Below, piece after piece: positions 1 through 9,166 of a stretch of 64,000 nt of DNA. A program made the position numbers and the translations under genes. Under the pieces are notes generated by a model. It had not been told where the DNA came from. It saw only the letters and a program-made list of their open reading frames with translations, and did not search any database. Location: assembly GCA_963822695.1 (NCBI GenBank), contig CAWGJH010000001.1:62001-126000 (forward strand), read 5' to 3'. This stretch comes from GCA-003244245 sp963822695. GTDB taxonomy: Bacteria > Actinomycetota > Actinomycetes > Mycobacteriales > Pseudonocardiaceae. The stretch's first letter is position 1; every line of letters begins with the position of its first letter.

Positions 1-1041
1 TACAACCAGGTGAGAACCGCGATGAGGCGTGCTCGCAGGCATGGTGATCATGCCATGGAACGACAACTGCGCAAGCAACTTCACCGCCTGCCCAGCAAGG
101 ATCCTCGAGATCCTGGCTACCGGCGGTTGAAGTACAGCCGATACGCTGACGATCACCTCCTCGGGTTCATCGGACCGAAGGCCGAAGCCGAAGAGATCAA
201 AGCTCGCCTCGCCGCGTTCCTGCGTGATGACCTCGCGTTGGAACTCTCCGAGGACAAGACCTTGATCACACACGCCCGCACAGGCGCGGCACGATACCTC
301 GGCTACGAGATCACCACCCAGCACGCCGACCACAAGATCACCCGTGGTCAACGGTCGGTCAACGGGACCGTCATGTTACGCGTCCCCCAGGCGGTGATCA
401 GAGCCAAATGCTCCCCCTATCTCAAGCGCGGAAAACCCGAGCGCCGACCCCACCTGATGAATCTCGATAACCATCTGATCATCAACACATACGGGGCCGA
501 ATACCGGGGGCTCGTCCAGTACTACCTGCTCGCCGGTGACGTCTGGAGACTTCATCGGCTGCATTGGGTCATGCAGACCTCGATGCTCAAGACGCTGGCC
601 GCCAAGCATCGCTCGACCGTGACGACGATGGCCCGCACGCACAAGGCCGTCATCAGCACACCACACGGGCCGCGCACCTGCATGGAGGCCACCGTTGAAC
701 GAAAGGGCAGAAAACCACTGGTCACACGGTTCGGTGGGATACCCCTGAAACGGCAGAAGAAAGCGATCCTCACCGATCGCCAACCAACCCCGGACACCAG
801 CCGCCGCAAAGGCAACGAGCTGATCAAACGGCTCAGGGCAGGCCGGTGCGAGATCTGCGAACAACGGGTCCAGGTGCAGACACACCAGGTCCGCAAGCTC
901 GCCGACCTCAACCAACCGGGGCGACCACAACCCGCGTGGGCACAACTCATGGCGAAGATACGGCGCAAGACCCTCGTGGTCTGCTCGACCTGCCATGACA
1001 CCATCCACGCGCAGCAACCAACCGCGACACTCACGGGGTAG
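1..1041 (+). CDS. Group II intron reverse transcriptase/maturase, 5' end cut by window edge
   Basis: The C-terminal part of an intron-encoded protein: it copies intron RNA into DNA and helps splicing. The frame is open to base 1, so the start lies outside the window. The polymerase motif YADD is visible near residue 46 of the stretch counted from base 10, followed by the thumb/maturase region. The C-terminal end has an HNH-type arrangement (CEIC, a later H, then CSTCHDTIH), the usual endonuclease of bacterial IEPs. The stop lies nine bases before a canonical intron domain V, which fixes it as part of a group II intron. The intron interrupts an IS4-type transposase gene. Confidence 0.93.
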   Translation, partial: YNQVRTAMRRARRHGDHAMERQLRKQLHRLPSKDPRDPGYRRLKYSRYADDHLLGFIGPKAEAEEIKARLAAFLRDDLALELSEDKTLITHARTGAARYLGYEITTQHADHKITRGQRSVNGTVMLRVPQAVIRAKCSPYLKRGKPERRPHLMNLDNHLIINTYGAEYRGLVQYYLLAGDVWRLHRLHWVMQTSMLKTLAAKHRSTVTTMARTHKAVISTPHGPRTCMEATVERKGRKPLVTRFGGIPLKRQKKAILTDRQPTPDTSRRKGNELIKRLRAGRCEICEQRVQVQTHQVRKLADLNQPGRPQPAWAQLMAKIRRKTLVVCSTCHDTIHAQQPTATLTG

Positions 1042-1049
1042 TCACTGGA

Positions 1050-1144
1050 GAGCTGGATGATCGGAAACGATCACGTCCAGTTCGGGCCGGGGGCCGCTGG
1101 AAAAGGACTGTGCCAACACGCACGGCACCTCGCCAGCGGCCTAC
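1050..1144 (+). ncRNA. Group II intron 3' end: domains V and VI
   Basis: Bases 1050-1083 form a 34-nt domain V: outer stem GAGCTGGA/TCCAGTTC, the AGC catalytic triad near the 5' side, the two-base bulge, and an inner GATC/GATC stem closed by GGAAAC. Domain VI follows, with stem arms GGCCGCTGG (1092-1100) and CCAGCGGCC (1133-1141). An intron end at about 1144 (CTAC, an AY end) puts the downstream transposase frame in register (R-Y-Y-L-L from 1145). The exact 3' splice site is inferred. Confidence 0.8.
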
Positions 1145-2423
1145 CGGTACTACCTGCTGGCGATGGTGCTGTTCTTCCAGTCCAGCTACGGCGAGGTGTG
1201 GAACAAGCTGGTGGCTGGGCTGGAGTGGGCGAAGCGGTTCCGGGTACGGCTGGCGCTGGGCATGCAGCCGAGTCCGGCGGCGATCACCTACGCGCGCCAG
1301 CGGCTGGGCTGGGAGGTGATGGCCCGGCTGATGGAGCAGGTGGCCGGGCCGTTGGCCGGGCAGGAGTCCGCCTCGGCGTTCGTGTCCGGGATGCGCCTGG
1401 TCGCGGTGGATGGGATGTGTGTGGACGTGCCGGATACGCCGGAGAACGGTGCGGAGTTCGGCTACCCGGGCAACGACGAGCGCAGGGGTCCGTTCCCGCA
1501 GATCCGCCTGGTCAGCTTCGGCGAGTGCGGGACCCGGGCGGTGCTGGGGGCGGCCTGCGCGGCGCTGGCCACCGGGGAACAGGCCCTGACCCGCCGACTG
1601 CTGGGCAAGCTGGGCCGCGGTGACCTGCTCATCGCCGACCGCAATTTCCTGTCGCATGGCCTGCTCACCGAGGTGCTGGCCGCCGGGGTGCACGTGCTGT
1701 GGCGGGCCAAAAGCGACATCGACCTGCCGGTGCTGGAGGTGTTTTCCGATGGCACCTACCGATCACGGATCGCCGACCCGGCCGCCGCCAGGCGGATGCG
1801 CCGCAAGGGCACAGACCCCCAAGACATCCCTGGCATCGACGTGCGGGTGATCGAGTACTCGGTCACCTCCGAGGACGGCAGCGAGGTATCTGAGACCTTC
1901 ACCCTGGTCACCGACATCCTCGACCCGCAGGTTCTCACCCCGGAGCAGGCCGCCGGTGCATACGCTTCCCGCTGGCAGCTGGAAACCTGCTTCGATGAGC
2001 TGGAAACCTCGCTGCGCGGCGGTGCCGCCGTGGTACTGCGCTCCAAATCCCCGCCGCTGATCCGACAGGAGATCTACGCGATGCTCTGCTGCTACCAGGC
2101 GATCCGCACACTGATCAGCCACGCTGCGGACACCGCCGGACTCGATCCCGACCGGATCTCCTTCACCCGCGCCCGCGACGCCATCCGGGGCCGCATCAGC
2201 GACCCCGGATGTTTTTCCCCCTCCAGACCTTGACGATCTCGCCAACGACCTGGCCTTCGAGATCACCCGCAGACCCAACCTCGTCCCGCCGCGTCCAGAC
2301 CGCCGCTACAAAAGGGAGACCAAACGAGCGGGCGGCCGGTACAAAACCCGCAAACCAGGCGAGTCGGCGCGGCTGACCCCGCTCACAACGATCAAGTACT
2401 GGCTGATGCCAGCACCCGCTTAA
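1145..2423 (+). pseudogene. IS4-family DDE transposase, interrupted by the intron and frameshifted
   Basis: Continuous transposase sequence starts right after the intron end; its 5' exon lies left of the window. The DDE signature is visible: VDGM (first Asp), IADRNF (second Asp), and the Y-(2)-R-(3)-E-type segment SRWQLETCFDELE. An open frame ends at 2233, but the typical C-terminal sequence FPPPDLDDLA, then a basic tail, continues one frame over from about 2208 to the stop at 2423. A one-base indel near 2208 has therefore broken the gene. The AT-richer end ACTTAACGCCATTGGGG (around 2424-2440) looks like the IS right terminus. Confidence 0.85.
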
Positions 2424-2433
2424 CTTAACGCCA

Positions 2434-4244
2434 TTGGGGTTTGACCCCAGCGGCACACCCATAACACCCGCTGCGGCGATACGAGGTTTCCTCGACGCTT
2501 TCCACATTCCAGCCGAGAAGATCCCGGTCACCCTGGATGCCCAAACGGCTCTCTACCGCACCCTCGTGGAAGGCAAACGACTGGTGATCGTGCTCGACAA
2601 CGCCCGTGACACTGATCAGGTACTTCCACTACTTCCAGGAAGCCCGAGCTGTATAGTGTTGGTCACCAGTCGCCAACAACTCGCTGGTTTGATTGCCCAC
2701 AAGCAAGCCCTGCACATTACACTGGAATTTCTCACCACCCATGAGGCTTGCCAGCTGCTCACCGACTTCCTTGGGACAGAGCGTATCCGCGCTGAACCTG
2801 AGGCGGTGGACGAACTGATCCAACGGTGTGTGGGGCTGCCTATCGCATTGAGTGTCGCCGCCGCCCGTGTTCTCCTTGATCCACACGTGCCGTTGAACAT
2901 CCTGCTTAGTGAATTGAGTGAGCAACGTCAACGGCTGGACGCGTTATCGACTGGGGATAGTCAACTAACCGATATTCGGGCGGTGTTCTCTTGGTCCTAC
3001 AGTGCGTTATCTCGTGGTGGCGCTCGTCTGTTTCGGTTACTGGGTTTGCACCCGGGACCTGATATTGGTCTTTACGCGGCAGCGTCTTTAGTTGGTCTGC
3101 CCGAGTCAGACACCCGTAGACTCCTGACTGCGTTGACCCGTGCTTACCTGCTGAAACAACATTTCCCCAGTCGCTACCAAATCCATGATCTGCTGCGCGT
3201 TTACGCCACCGAACAAGCTACCCAAGAAGAACCTGAGCCACAACAACGAACGGCCCTACACCGAGTCCTAGACTACTACCTCCACACCGGCTTCGCCGCC
3301 GACCGGCACCTCGCACAGCACCGAGAACCCATCGTCCTCCAGGCTACACAATCCGGAATTATGACCTACCAGATCACCGATTGTGGGCAAGCATGGGAGT
3401 GGTTCGGTACCGAACACGCCGTCCTACTGGCCGTTATTGACCATGCCGCCACCAACAGATTTGACACTCATGCCTGGCAACTACCCTGGACGCTAGCCAC
3501 CTTCCTTAATCGACGAGGACATTGGCACGATTACATCGCAATTCATCAAACCGCTCTGGCTGCCGCGAGTCGTCTAGGTGATCGCGCGGTCCAAGCCAAT
3601 ATCCGACTTCACCTTGGTCACGCCTACACTTGGCTCGAACGCTATACCGAGGCCAACATCCACCTTGAGCTAACACTCACCCTGTACCAGGAGCTAGGCG
3701 ACAGCACCTGTCCCTCGGCTGGATCTGCGACCAACAAGGCCAGCACAGCCAAACCATCATCCACGCACAACAAGCCCTCGACCTCTACCGCACCACCGAC
3801 CACCGTATCGGGGAAGCCAACACGCTTAACGTCCTTGGCTGGAACTACGCCCGGCTTGGACACTACCCGCAGGCGCTAACCCACTGCCAACAAGCGATGG
3901 ACCTACACCGTGAACTTGACAACATTTACGGCCAAGCTGCTACCTTAGATAGCCTCGGTTATATTTACAATCACATTGGCCACCATGACCGAGCTATCAG
4001 CTGTTACCAAAACGCTCTCGCTCTGTTTCGCGAATTTAATGACCGTTACTACGAAGCCGACACCCTGACTCACCTCGGCGACACTCACCACGCCACCGGC
4101 AACCACTCCGAAGCCCGCGACAATTGGCAGCAAGCCCTAGCCATCCTCGACCAACTCGACCACTCCGACGCCGAGCAGGTCCGCGCCAAACTCGTCAACC
4201 TTGATATCGACCTCGACGGACCAACTGCTAATGATCAATTATAA
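2434..4244 (+). pseudogene. STAND-type regulator (NB-ARC plus TPR), truncated by the IS and frameshifted
   Basis: The sequence begins inside an NB-ARC domain at GFDPSGTP, a conserved segment that normally follows the P-loop; the HTH/SARP region and Walker A motif are missing because the IS4 element abuts this point. Walker B (LVIVLDNA), the sensor-type LVTSR and the winged-helix part (IHDLLRVYA) are present. Tetratricopeptide repeats follow. At about 3700 the frame shifts: one frame ends in nonsense at 3879, while clear TPR sequence (RIGEANTLNVLGWNYARLGHY, then the open frame 3897-4244) continues in another. Proteins of this class are large ATP-dependent transcriptional or signalling switches. 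This copy must be inactive. Confidence 0.85.
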
Positions 4245-4268
4245 GGATCACGTGATTATGGCGTTGTA

Positions 4269-4523
4269 TCAGCTCGCTGTTTCCGGGGAAGACCGTTGGT
4301 GTGGGTGGAGTCCGACGATGATGCAGGCTTGGTCCCAGCATTGTGGGCAGGTGGGCCAGAGCCATTCTGTGTCGCCGTCAGGGCCTCGCGGGTGGGTTAC
4401 ACCGCATAGGCAGTGCATGGGTGTACCCCGGCGGACGTGACGGTCACGCCGATGGATGGCGTGGCGCTGACCGGCGAGGGGGAACCAGGAAAACGTACGT
4501 GGACTCGTGTACGAGGAGATCAT
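4269..4523 (-). CDS. Small putative zinc-ribbon protein
   Basis: An 84-residue frame reading TFSWFPLAGQRHAIHRRD, then CLCGVTHP, then EWLWPTCPQCWDQA. The C-x-C and C-x2-C pairs suggest a zinc-binding ribbon. This layout (W-P-x-A-G-x-R-H-A near the start, LCG in the middle, WLWPTCPxCW at the end) resembles small proteins often found next to XRE/DUF397-type loci in actinobacteria; that family assignment is from memory. The start is taken as the ATG at 4523; an AGAGG sits rather far upstream. It points away from the XRE locus downstream. A shorter product from the internal ATG at 4418 is possible. Confidence 0.55.
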   Translation of the reverse strand: MISSYTSPRTFSWFPLAGQRHAIHRRDRHVRRGTPMHCLCGVTHPRGPDGDTEWLWPTCPQCWDQACIIVGLHPHQRSSPETAS

Positions 4524-5020
4524 GATCGACACTTGTGATACCTCTCTTCGTTTTTTTACAGCTGAAATAGACGAAAGTCCAGATCGACCCGTTTCCTTGC
4601 TCACGTGACTGGGTGGCACCCCAGGGCCGAGCTGAGCTGTCCTGAGACACGGACGGGGAGGGGCACCTGCCTTCGTGGGCGTTCTCTCGGGGGCCAGGCA
4701 GGCACCACGACCGTGCGGACAACTCGAACATCCGACCCTGGGGGCCAGGGCTGTCACGCTAGGGCGGGGCTGGGTTGTGGTGGAACAAAGTTGCGTGATG
4801 TTGCTCGATGATGTCGCAGCGGCAGGCTGGTGTGGAGCTTGGTGAGTCTGATGGTGGGCAGGGAGACCAGTTCGACACGGCTGCCTGCTAGCTGGAGGTT
4901 CACCGTTCATGCTGGTGGCTGATGCTCACGCTGGGTTGGGTCTTGACGTGTTGCTTGCCTGGGTTGATGCTGGTCTTGGTTTGCGCAACGTTGAGCAAGT
5001 AGCCAGACAGGAGAAGGGCT
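4524..5020. other. Intergenic stretch without a clear gene
   Basis: Long frames here look like shadows with no recognisable protein sequence. A 44-residue frame (4909-5043, plus strand) reads MLVADAHAGLGLDVLLAWVDAGLG and overlaps the next gene start; it may be a leader peptide, but nothing supports it beyond the open frame. Confidence 0.4.
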
Positions 5021-5395
5021 GTGAAGCTAAGGTTCCTGGGTAAGGACTCCACGCCTACCAACTCGCCGAGCCTGTACGCGACCGATCAGGGTTCCTACTT
5101 GGTGCAGGGGTGGATCGTCACCGATCGGGCCATCCTGGCCCGTCTGGCTGTTGGTGAGGATGAAACCCTTGTGGAGGTGCCGGCAGCGCTGTTGGAGTAT
5201 CTGGCCCTGGACGGCCTGGATGGGCAGGTGATCAACGTGGTGCCGCCCATCGTCGCGGTCACGCCGGGCGGTCACTACATCATCCAAGGCAAGCAGGTCA
5301 CCGATGCTGAGGCGTTGAGTCAGATGAGCATCCCAGAGCATGAGACCTGCGTACATGTGGAGAAGTTAGCCATGCTCACACTGGTTGGAGGGTAG
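5021..5395 (+). CDS. Conserved hypothetical protein upstream of DUF6879
   Basis: A 124-residue soluble protein with no signal peptide. It has two similar halves: GSYLVQGWIVTDRAIL...VGEDETLVEVP and GHYIIQGKQVTDAEALS...PEHETCVHVE, an internal duplication. The GTG start at 5021 follows AGGAGAAGG at close spacing. It is directly followed by the DUF6879 gene and an XRE/DUF5753 regulator, a common actinobacterial trio. Function unknown. Confidence 0.8.
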   Translation: MKLRFLGKDSTPTNSPSLYATDQGSYLVQGWIVTDRAILARLAVGEDETLVEVPAALLEYLALDGLDGQVINVVPPIVAVTPGGHYIIQGKQVTDAEALSQMSIPEHETCVHVEKLAMLTLVGG

Positions 5396-5401
5396 CCGGT
5401 T

Positions 5402-5932
5402 GTGGAGCCGATCTCGGAAGAAGAGCGAGACCAGTTCCTTACGACGTTTCGACGCGAGGCCGTGCACCTTGAAATGCGTGATACGTATGTCACAAACATC
5501 GAGAAAACCAGATTCCAGACTTGGTTACGCGGGCAGCCGTTGGACCCACTTACGGAGGCCGAATGGTGGCGGCCTTGGTTTGAGCTCATGGCGCGCAACA
5601 ATCAGGCCGGTAAGGCGGTGCGCAGGCTGCGTATCGTCTCTGAACCAGTCACCGACTACATTCGGTTTGAGTGGCTAGACGCAGCCCAGTTGGTTCGTGC
5701 TGGCGAAGACGTTCGATGGCTACCTCGCCGTCACACTTCGACGCTGTTGTTGCCGGGAAACGACTTTTGGATGTTCGATCGTCAGACGGTGGCTTTCACG
5801 TATTTCTCTGGTGACGGGCATGTCCTTGATCACCAGGTTACGACTGATCCGGCTGTGGTCGCGGGGTGTGCGAAAGCTTTCGAGGAGGCGTGGAAGATCG
5901 CTATCCCGCACAACCAGTACACCCCTTCCTAA
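5402..5932 (+). CDS. DUF6879 family protein
   Basis: A 176-residue protein with the hallmarks of the family: E-x-x-x-Y-x2-E/D-x-F-x2-W-L-R-G near residues 30-45, a run of basic residues with RLRIVSEPVTDYIRFE, and a C-terminal DFWMFDRQTVAFTYFSGDG followed by an acidic/aromatic tail. No catalytic motif is evident. Members are small cytosolic proteins encoded beside XRE regulators with DUF5753, as here (the next start lies 3 bases past the stop). The role is unknown; a partner or target of the neighbouring regulator is an inference. Confidence 0.85.
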   Translation: MEPISEEERDQFLTTFRREAVHLEMRDTYVTNIEKTRFQTWLRGQPLDPLTEAEWWRPWFELMARNNQAGKAVRRLRIVSEPVTDYIRFEWLDAAQLVRAGEDVRWLPRRHTSTLLLPGNDFWMFDRQTVAFTYFSGDGHVLDHQVTTDPAVVAGCAKAFEEAWKIAIPHNQYTPS

Positions 5933-5934
5933 AC

Positions 5935-6780
5935 ATGACCGTCACACCAGTCCGGCAAGCCCGCCAGGCGCTCGGGACGCGCCTTCGGGAGATTCGTGCC
6001 GATGCGAACCTGACGGGGCGGGAACTGGCTGCCCGATGTCAGTGGCACTTCACGAAGATCAGCAAGCTTGAACATGGTGCTCAAGCCCCCAGCGAGCACG
6101 ACATTGCGGCGTGGTGCCGCGTGTGCGGAGCCGAAGAGCACATACCAGATCTCATCGCCACCGTGCGCGCTATCGAGTCGATGTATATCGAGTGGACTCG
6201 CCACATGCGCATCGGACTGAAACGTTCACAAAGCTCATTGGTTCCACTCTACGAGCGAACCAAGTTGTTTCGAGGCTATGAAAACACCGTCCTACCTGGA
6301 CTGTTCCATACAGCCGAATACGCTACCGCTATTTTAAGGTTCTGGAACCACTTTCTTGACCTACCCGACGATGTAGATCAGGCTGTGGCCACCCGCATGC
6401 AACGCCAACACGTGCTCTACACCGGAGCCCGGCGCTTCGCCTTCGTCCTTGAGGAACAAACACTCCACACCCGTGTCGGTGATACCGACGTGATGCTGGG
6501 ACAACTCGATCGCCTCCTGGCCGTCATGTCCCTCCCACGAGTCAGTCTAGGAATTATCCCGACTGCGGGTCAACGCCACTGCCTAGCCCAAGGAAGCTTC
6601 TGGATATTCGACGAACAACGAGTACAAACCGAAGGAATCTCAGCCGGGCTCGATATCACCCAACCCCGAGAAATAACCCTACACGCTAAAGCATTCACCC
6701 TGCTCCAACAATCAGCGGTCTACGGGCACGCAGTCAGAGAACTAATCCAACAAGCACTCGCCAAGCATCAACAAACCTGA
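5935..6780 (+). CDS. XRE-family regulator with C-terminal DUF5753
   Basis: 281 residues. An N-terminal Cro/CI-type HTH (about 10-65: LGTRLREIRADANLTGRELAA, HFTKISKLEHG) is followed by the DUF5753 ligand/partner domain, with the family signature LFRGYENTVLPGLFHTAEYA and later LEEQTLHTRVGDTDVMLGQLDRL. This is the WhiJ-like class of Streptomyces developmental regulators. The ATG at 5935 is preferred because it begins the HTH; upstream in-frame starts lie inside the DUF6879 gene. It is the last gene of a likely three-gene operon. Confidence 0.9.
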   Translation: MTVTPVRQARQALGTRLREIRADANLTGRELAARCQWHFTKISKLEHGAQAPSEHDIAAWCRVCGAEEHIPDLIATVRAIESMYIEWTRHMRIGLKRSQSSLVPLYERTKLFRGYENTVLPGLFHTAEYATAILRFWNHFLDLPDDVDQAVATRMQRQHVLYTGARRFAFVLEEQTLHTRVGDTDVMLGQLDRLLAVMSLPRVSLGIIPTAGQRHCLAQGSFWIFDEQRVQTEGISAGLDITQPREITLHAKAFTLLQQSAVYGHAVRELIQQALAKHQQT

Positions 6781-6929
6781 CCGATTTCACAACCCCACGC
6801 CGCAATCACACTCGAACGCCCGATCGGGATACCGACAGCAGTGAATTGCAGGCGGTAGATCAATCGCGGGCAATAAAGAGCGAGCGGAGATGGATGTGCT
6901 GTTTCAGGCCGCGCTGTAGATACCCTTTG

Positions 6930-7322
6930 TTAATCCTGACGTTTTTGTATCCATCGCTGCTTGAATTTCTTGAGTTCTCGGCGGCTGACTGGAACATCCA
7001 CGGCATCAGAGCCGGAACCTAGACGCACCTTATGGCCAGAAGGCCCTCTCTGTAATTCTGTGACTAGTGGGAGAAATACCATATGGGAACGGTGAGTACG
7101 TGCGAAACCATGCTCATCCCACCGCTTTGCTAAACGCTCTAAAGCCTCGCGCCACAAATATTTTCGCTCAGGAGTATGCAGCCAAACGTAATCTCCGTCG
7201 GCCTCCACTCGACAAACTTGCGAACGTTTCACTGGAACAATGCGATCTCCTGTCGTAATAGGGATGACTTCCTCTCCTGTAGATTCTTGATTGGTGTTGT
7301 TTGGTTTGTTTGTCTCGCTCAT
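6930..7322 (-). CDS. Stand-alone LytTR DNA-binding protein
   Basis: 130 residues consisting almost wholly of a LytTR domain: GDRIVPVKRSQVCRVEADGDYVWLHT, then YLWREALERLAKRW and FARTHRSHMVFLPLV, ending with DVPVSRRELKKFKQRW. No receiver domain or membrane segment is present, so it is not a standard two-component regulator. The first 20 residues are polar and low complexity. Lower GC than the neighbours suggests transfer. The upstream gap to the divergent XRE gene (7323-7590) holds a 13-bp tandem repeat that could be its operator. Confidence 0.85.
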   Translation of the reverse strand: MSETNKPNNTNQESTGEEVIPITTGDRIVPVKRSQVCRVEADGDYVWLHTPERKYLWREALERLAKRWDEHGFARTHRSHMVFLPLVTELQRGPSGHKVRLGSGSDAVDVPVSRRELKKFKQRWIQKRQD

Positions 7323-7456
7323 TAAAAATTAACCGCCTTTAAACTGTAGGTTGAATGCCGGTCTGCGAACGGGCGTCCCCCAGCGGGTATGGCACGTGGC
7401 ACGGGGTATTTTTGTCCTGTTCGCTTTCTGGCTGGGTTACCAACCAGAAATTATAC

Positions 7457-7482
7457 AAATATTAGCGAGAAATATTAGTGAC
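7457..7482. promoter_or_regulatory. Two tandem 13-bp repeats between divergent lytTR and XRE genes
   Basis: AAATATTAGCGAG is followed immediately by AAATATTAGTGAC. LytTR proteins bind direct repeats, so this pair is a plausible operator for the neighbouring LytTR protein or for the XRE regulator. It lies about 110 bp upstream of the XRE start in an AT-rich patch. A nearby imperfect inverted repeat (CTGGCTGG / CCAACCAG, about 7430-7449) adds to the regulatory look. Confidence 0.4.
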
Positions 7483-7590
7483 TGATATCCGCCATTTGGG
7501 TGACGGTTTGTAATTGTGCAAGTTGCACTTTTTGAGGAAGACGGCTAATTAAGTCAAACTGTGCAGCGATCAAAACGGAAGGAGCAACCA

Positions 7591-8448
7591 GTGGCCACGC
7601 GCACTGATCCCACGGTGCGCAGACGCAAGCTCGGTCTTGAATTGAAGCGACTGCGCGAGACGGCGAATAAGAAAATGATCGAAGTCGCCGCTGAACTCCA
7701 CTGTTCACAAGCAAAGATCAGCTCAATCGAGACAGGTCGATACAAAGTTCAACCCCGCGACGTTCGCGACATGTTAGCTTTCTATGATGTCACCGACATT
7801 GAGATCACAGACTCTCTCATGGAATTAGCGCGCCAATCAGCCGAAAAAAGCTGGTGGCATTCCTACAGCTCCGCAGTGCCAGACTGGTTTGGAACCTACG
7901 TAGGCTTAGAAGCTGAAGCCCGAGTCATGAAAACGTTTGCGTCCCATGTGATTCCTGGACTATTGCAAACCGAGGAATACGCAAGGGCGGTGACCCTGGC
8001 AAGTTTTCGAACAGAGGCGACCAAGCCTGATGATGTTGTGAACTTGCGTAAAGCGCGACAAGAACGACTTTTCGGGTCGAATTCCCTTGAGTTATGGGCA
8101 ATTATCGAGGAACCAGTGCTTCACCGTCGTGTTCAATCATCAGAGATTCTATTCCGGCAGCTTGAACACCTCGCCGAGATGGCTCGACAACCCAATATTC
8201 ATGTCCAAGTGCTGCCCTTAAGCGTTGGTGTTCATCCAGGCATGGCTAACCCGTTTATTTTACTGGGCTTTCCCGATGACATACATCCCGAATTAGTCTA
8301 TTTCGACCATGGGATAGGCGCACTTTATTTGGAAGACGCAGGCGAGGTAGCTAAGTACCACCAGGCATTTAACCATCTCGTCGGTGAAGCACTCGGCACG
8401 GATGCGTCCCTAAATATTATCCGCAAGACCATAGAGGAACTATCGTGA
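7591..8448 (+). CDS. XRE-family regulator with DUF5753 (WhiJ-like)
   Basis: 285 residues. HTH at about 10-65 (LGLELKRLRETANKKMIEVAAELHCSQAKISSIETGR in its helices), then DUF5753 with WWHSYSSAVPDWFGTYVGLEAEA, FASHVIPGLLQTEEYARAV and VQVLPLSVGVHPGM. The GTG at 7591 is chosen because GGAAGGAG lies six bases upstream; an in-frame GTG at 7561 lacks such a site. Its stop overlaps the start of a DUF397 gene by four bases (GTGA), so the two are translationally coupled, the usual arrangement for this pair. Confidence 0.92.
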   Translation: MATRTDPTVRRRKLGLELKRLRETANKKMIEVAAELHCSQAKISSIETGRYKVQPRDVRDMLAFYDVTDIEITDSLMELARQSAEKSWWHSYSSAVPDWFGTYVGLEAEARVMKTFASHVIPGLLQTEEYARAVTLASFRTEATKPDDVVNLRKARQERLFGSNSLELWAIIEEPVLHRRVQSSEILFRQLEHLAEMARQPNIHVQVLPLSVGVHPGMANPFILLGFPDDIHPELVYFDHGIGALYLEDAGEVAKYHQAFNHLVGEALGTDASLNIIRKTIEELS

Positions 8449-8660
8449 CCAACCTAAAAACCGCACTCGATTTCAGCCACGCACAGTGGAGGAAAAGCAG
8501 TCGCAGCCATGGCTCAGGCGATTGTGTGGAAGTAACAATACTCACCGGAAAAGTCGGTGTACGCGACTCTAAAAATCCCCACAGAGGAATCTTAGCGGTT
8601 TCCCCTGCGCAATGGCAGAACTTACTTCGGGGAGTGAAACATGGAGGATTCGACCTGTAG
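8445..8660 (+). CDS. DUF397 family small protein
   Basis: 71 residues with the full family pattern: FSHAQWRKSSRSHGSGDCVEV near the start, VGVRDSKNP in the middle and SPAQWQNLLRGVKHGGFD at the end. DUF397 proteins are small partners of WhiJ-like XRE regulators in actinobacteria and in known cases counteract or modulate the regulator. The start overlaps the regulator stop. Confidence 0.92.
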   Translation: MTNLKTALDFSHAQWRKSSRSHGSGDCVEVTILTGKVGVRDSKNPHRGILAVSPAQWQNLLRGVKHGGFDL

Positions 8661-8760
8661 ATCACTTGCTCTGCAAAATGGCATCCAAAGATGGAATGGA
8701 TGCTATTCTCGTTGTCTGGTTGAGGTTTTATAGGCGGGGGCAGTCTGGTGGTAGATATAG

Positions 8761-8913
8761 GGGTGGCTGTACGGGCAGATCTTGCTGTTAGACCACGCCC
8801 GCGACGGCGGCCACACGGTAGTGACCAAGCACGGTGACGAAAATGCGGTCATCGTGCCCTACAACTGGCTCAAATCAGCACTACCGGAACTCTTCAACGA
8901 CGAGGATCGCTAG
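8761..8913 (+). pseudogene. Remnant of a Phd/YefM-type antitoxin
   Basis: The frame reads LLDHARDGGHTVVTKHGDENAVIVPYNW, then a C-terminal LPELFNDEDR. G-x-x-x-V-V-T-x-H-G-x-x-x-A-V-x-V is the hallmark of Phd/YefM antitoxin N-terminal domains. An in-frame TAG lies just upstream (8758) and no start codon precedes the conserved part, so only a fragment is left. No toxin gene follows. Confidence 0.55.
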
Positions 8914-8933
8914 GTCAAGTTTATCACCTTGTA

Positions 8934-9166
8934 GTGTTTATTTCGGTTGCGCTGGCTTGGTCTCGTTGTTTTGTCGTGCGGTGCGTGTGGTTGCGTTGGG
9001 CTTCTGGGTAGTAGCAGGTTTAGTCTGGATAGAGCCGCCGTCTTGGTGGATATCGGCTAGGATCGCTGCAATTTGTTCAGTGTATTGCTTGGCGAGCGCC
9101 GCACGCTCATCCTGGAGAGCATTCAGGTCGTGGCGGTGGTCTTGGCGTTGCTGTGGTATTTAGCCA
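8934..9166 (-). pseudogene. Duplicated 3' fragment of the coiled-coil gene at 9507-10424
   Basis: Minus-strand translation gives QRQDHRHDLNALQDERAALAKQ, QIAAILADIHQ and TKPATTQKPNATTRT, matching the C-terminus of the neighbouring gene (DDHRHDLDTLRHQAQDERATLAKQ, QIATILATIQQ, TKPATTPKAQ). An in-frame stop lies directly upstream and no start exists. It is a second, diverged copy of the 3' end only, in the same orientation. Confidence 0.7.
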
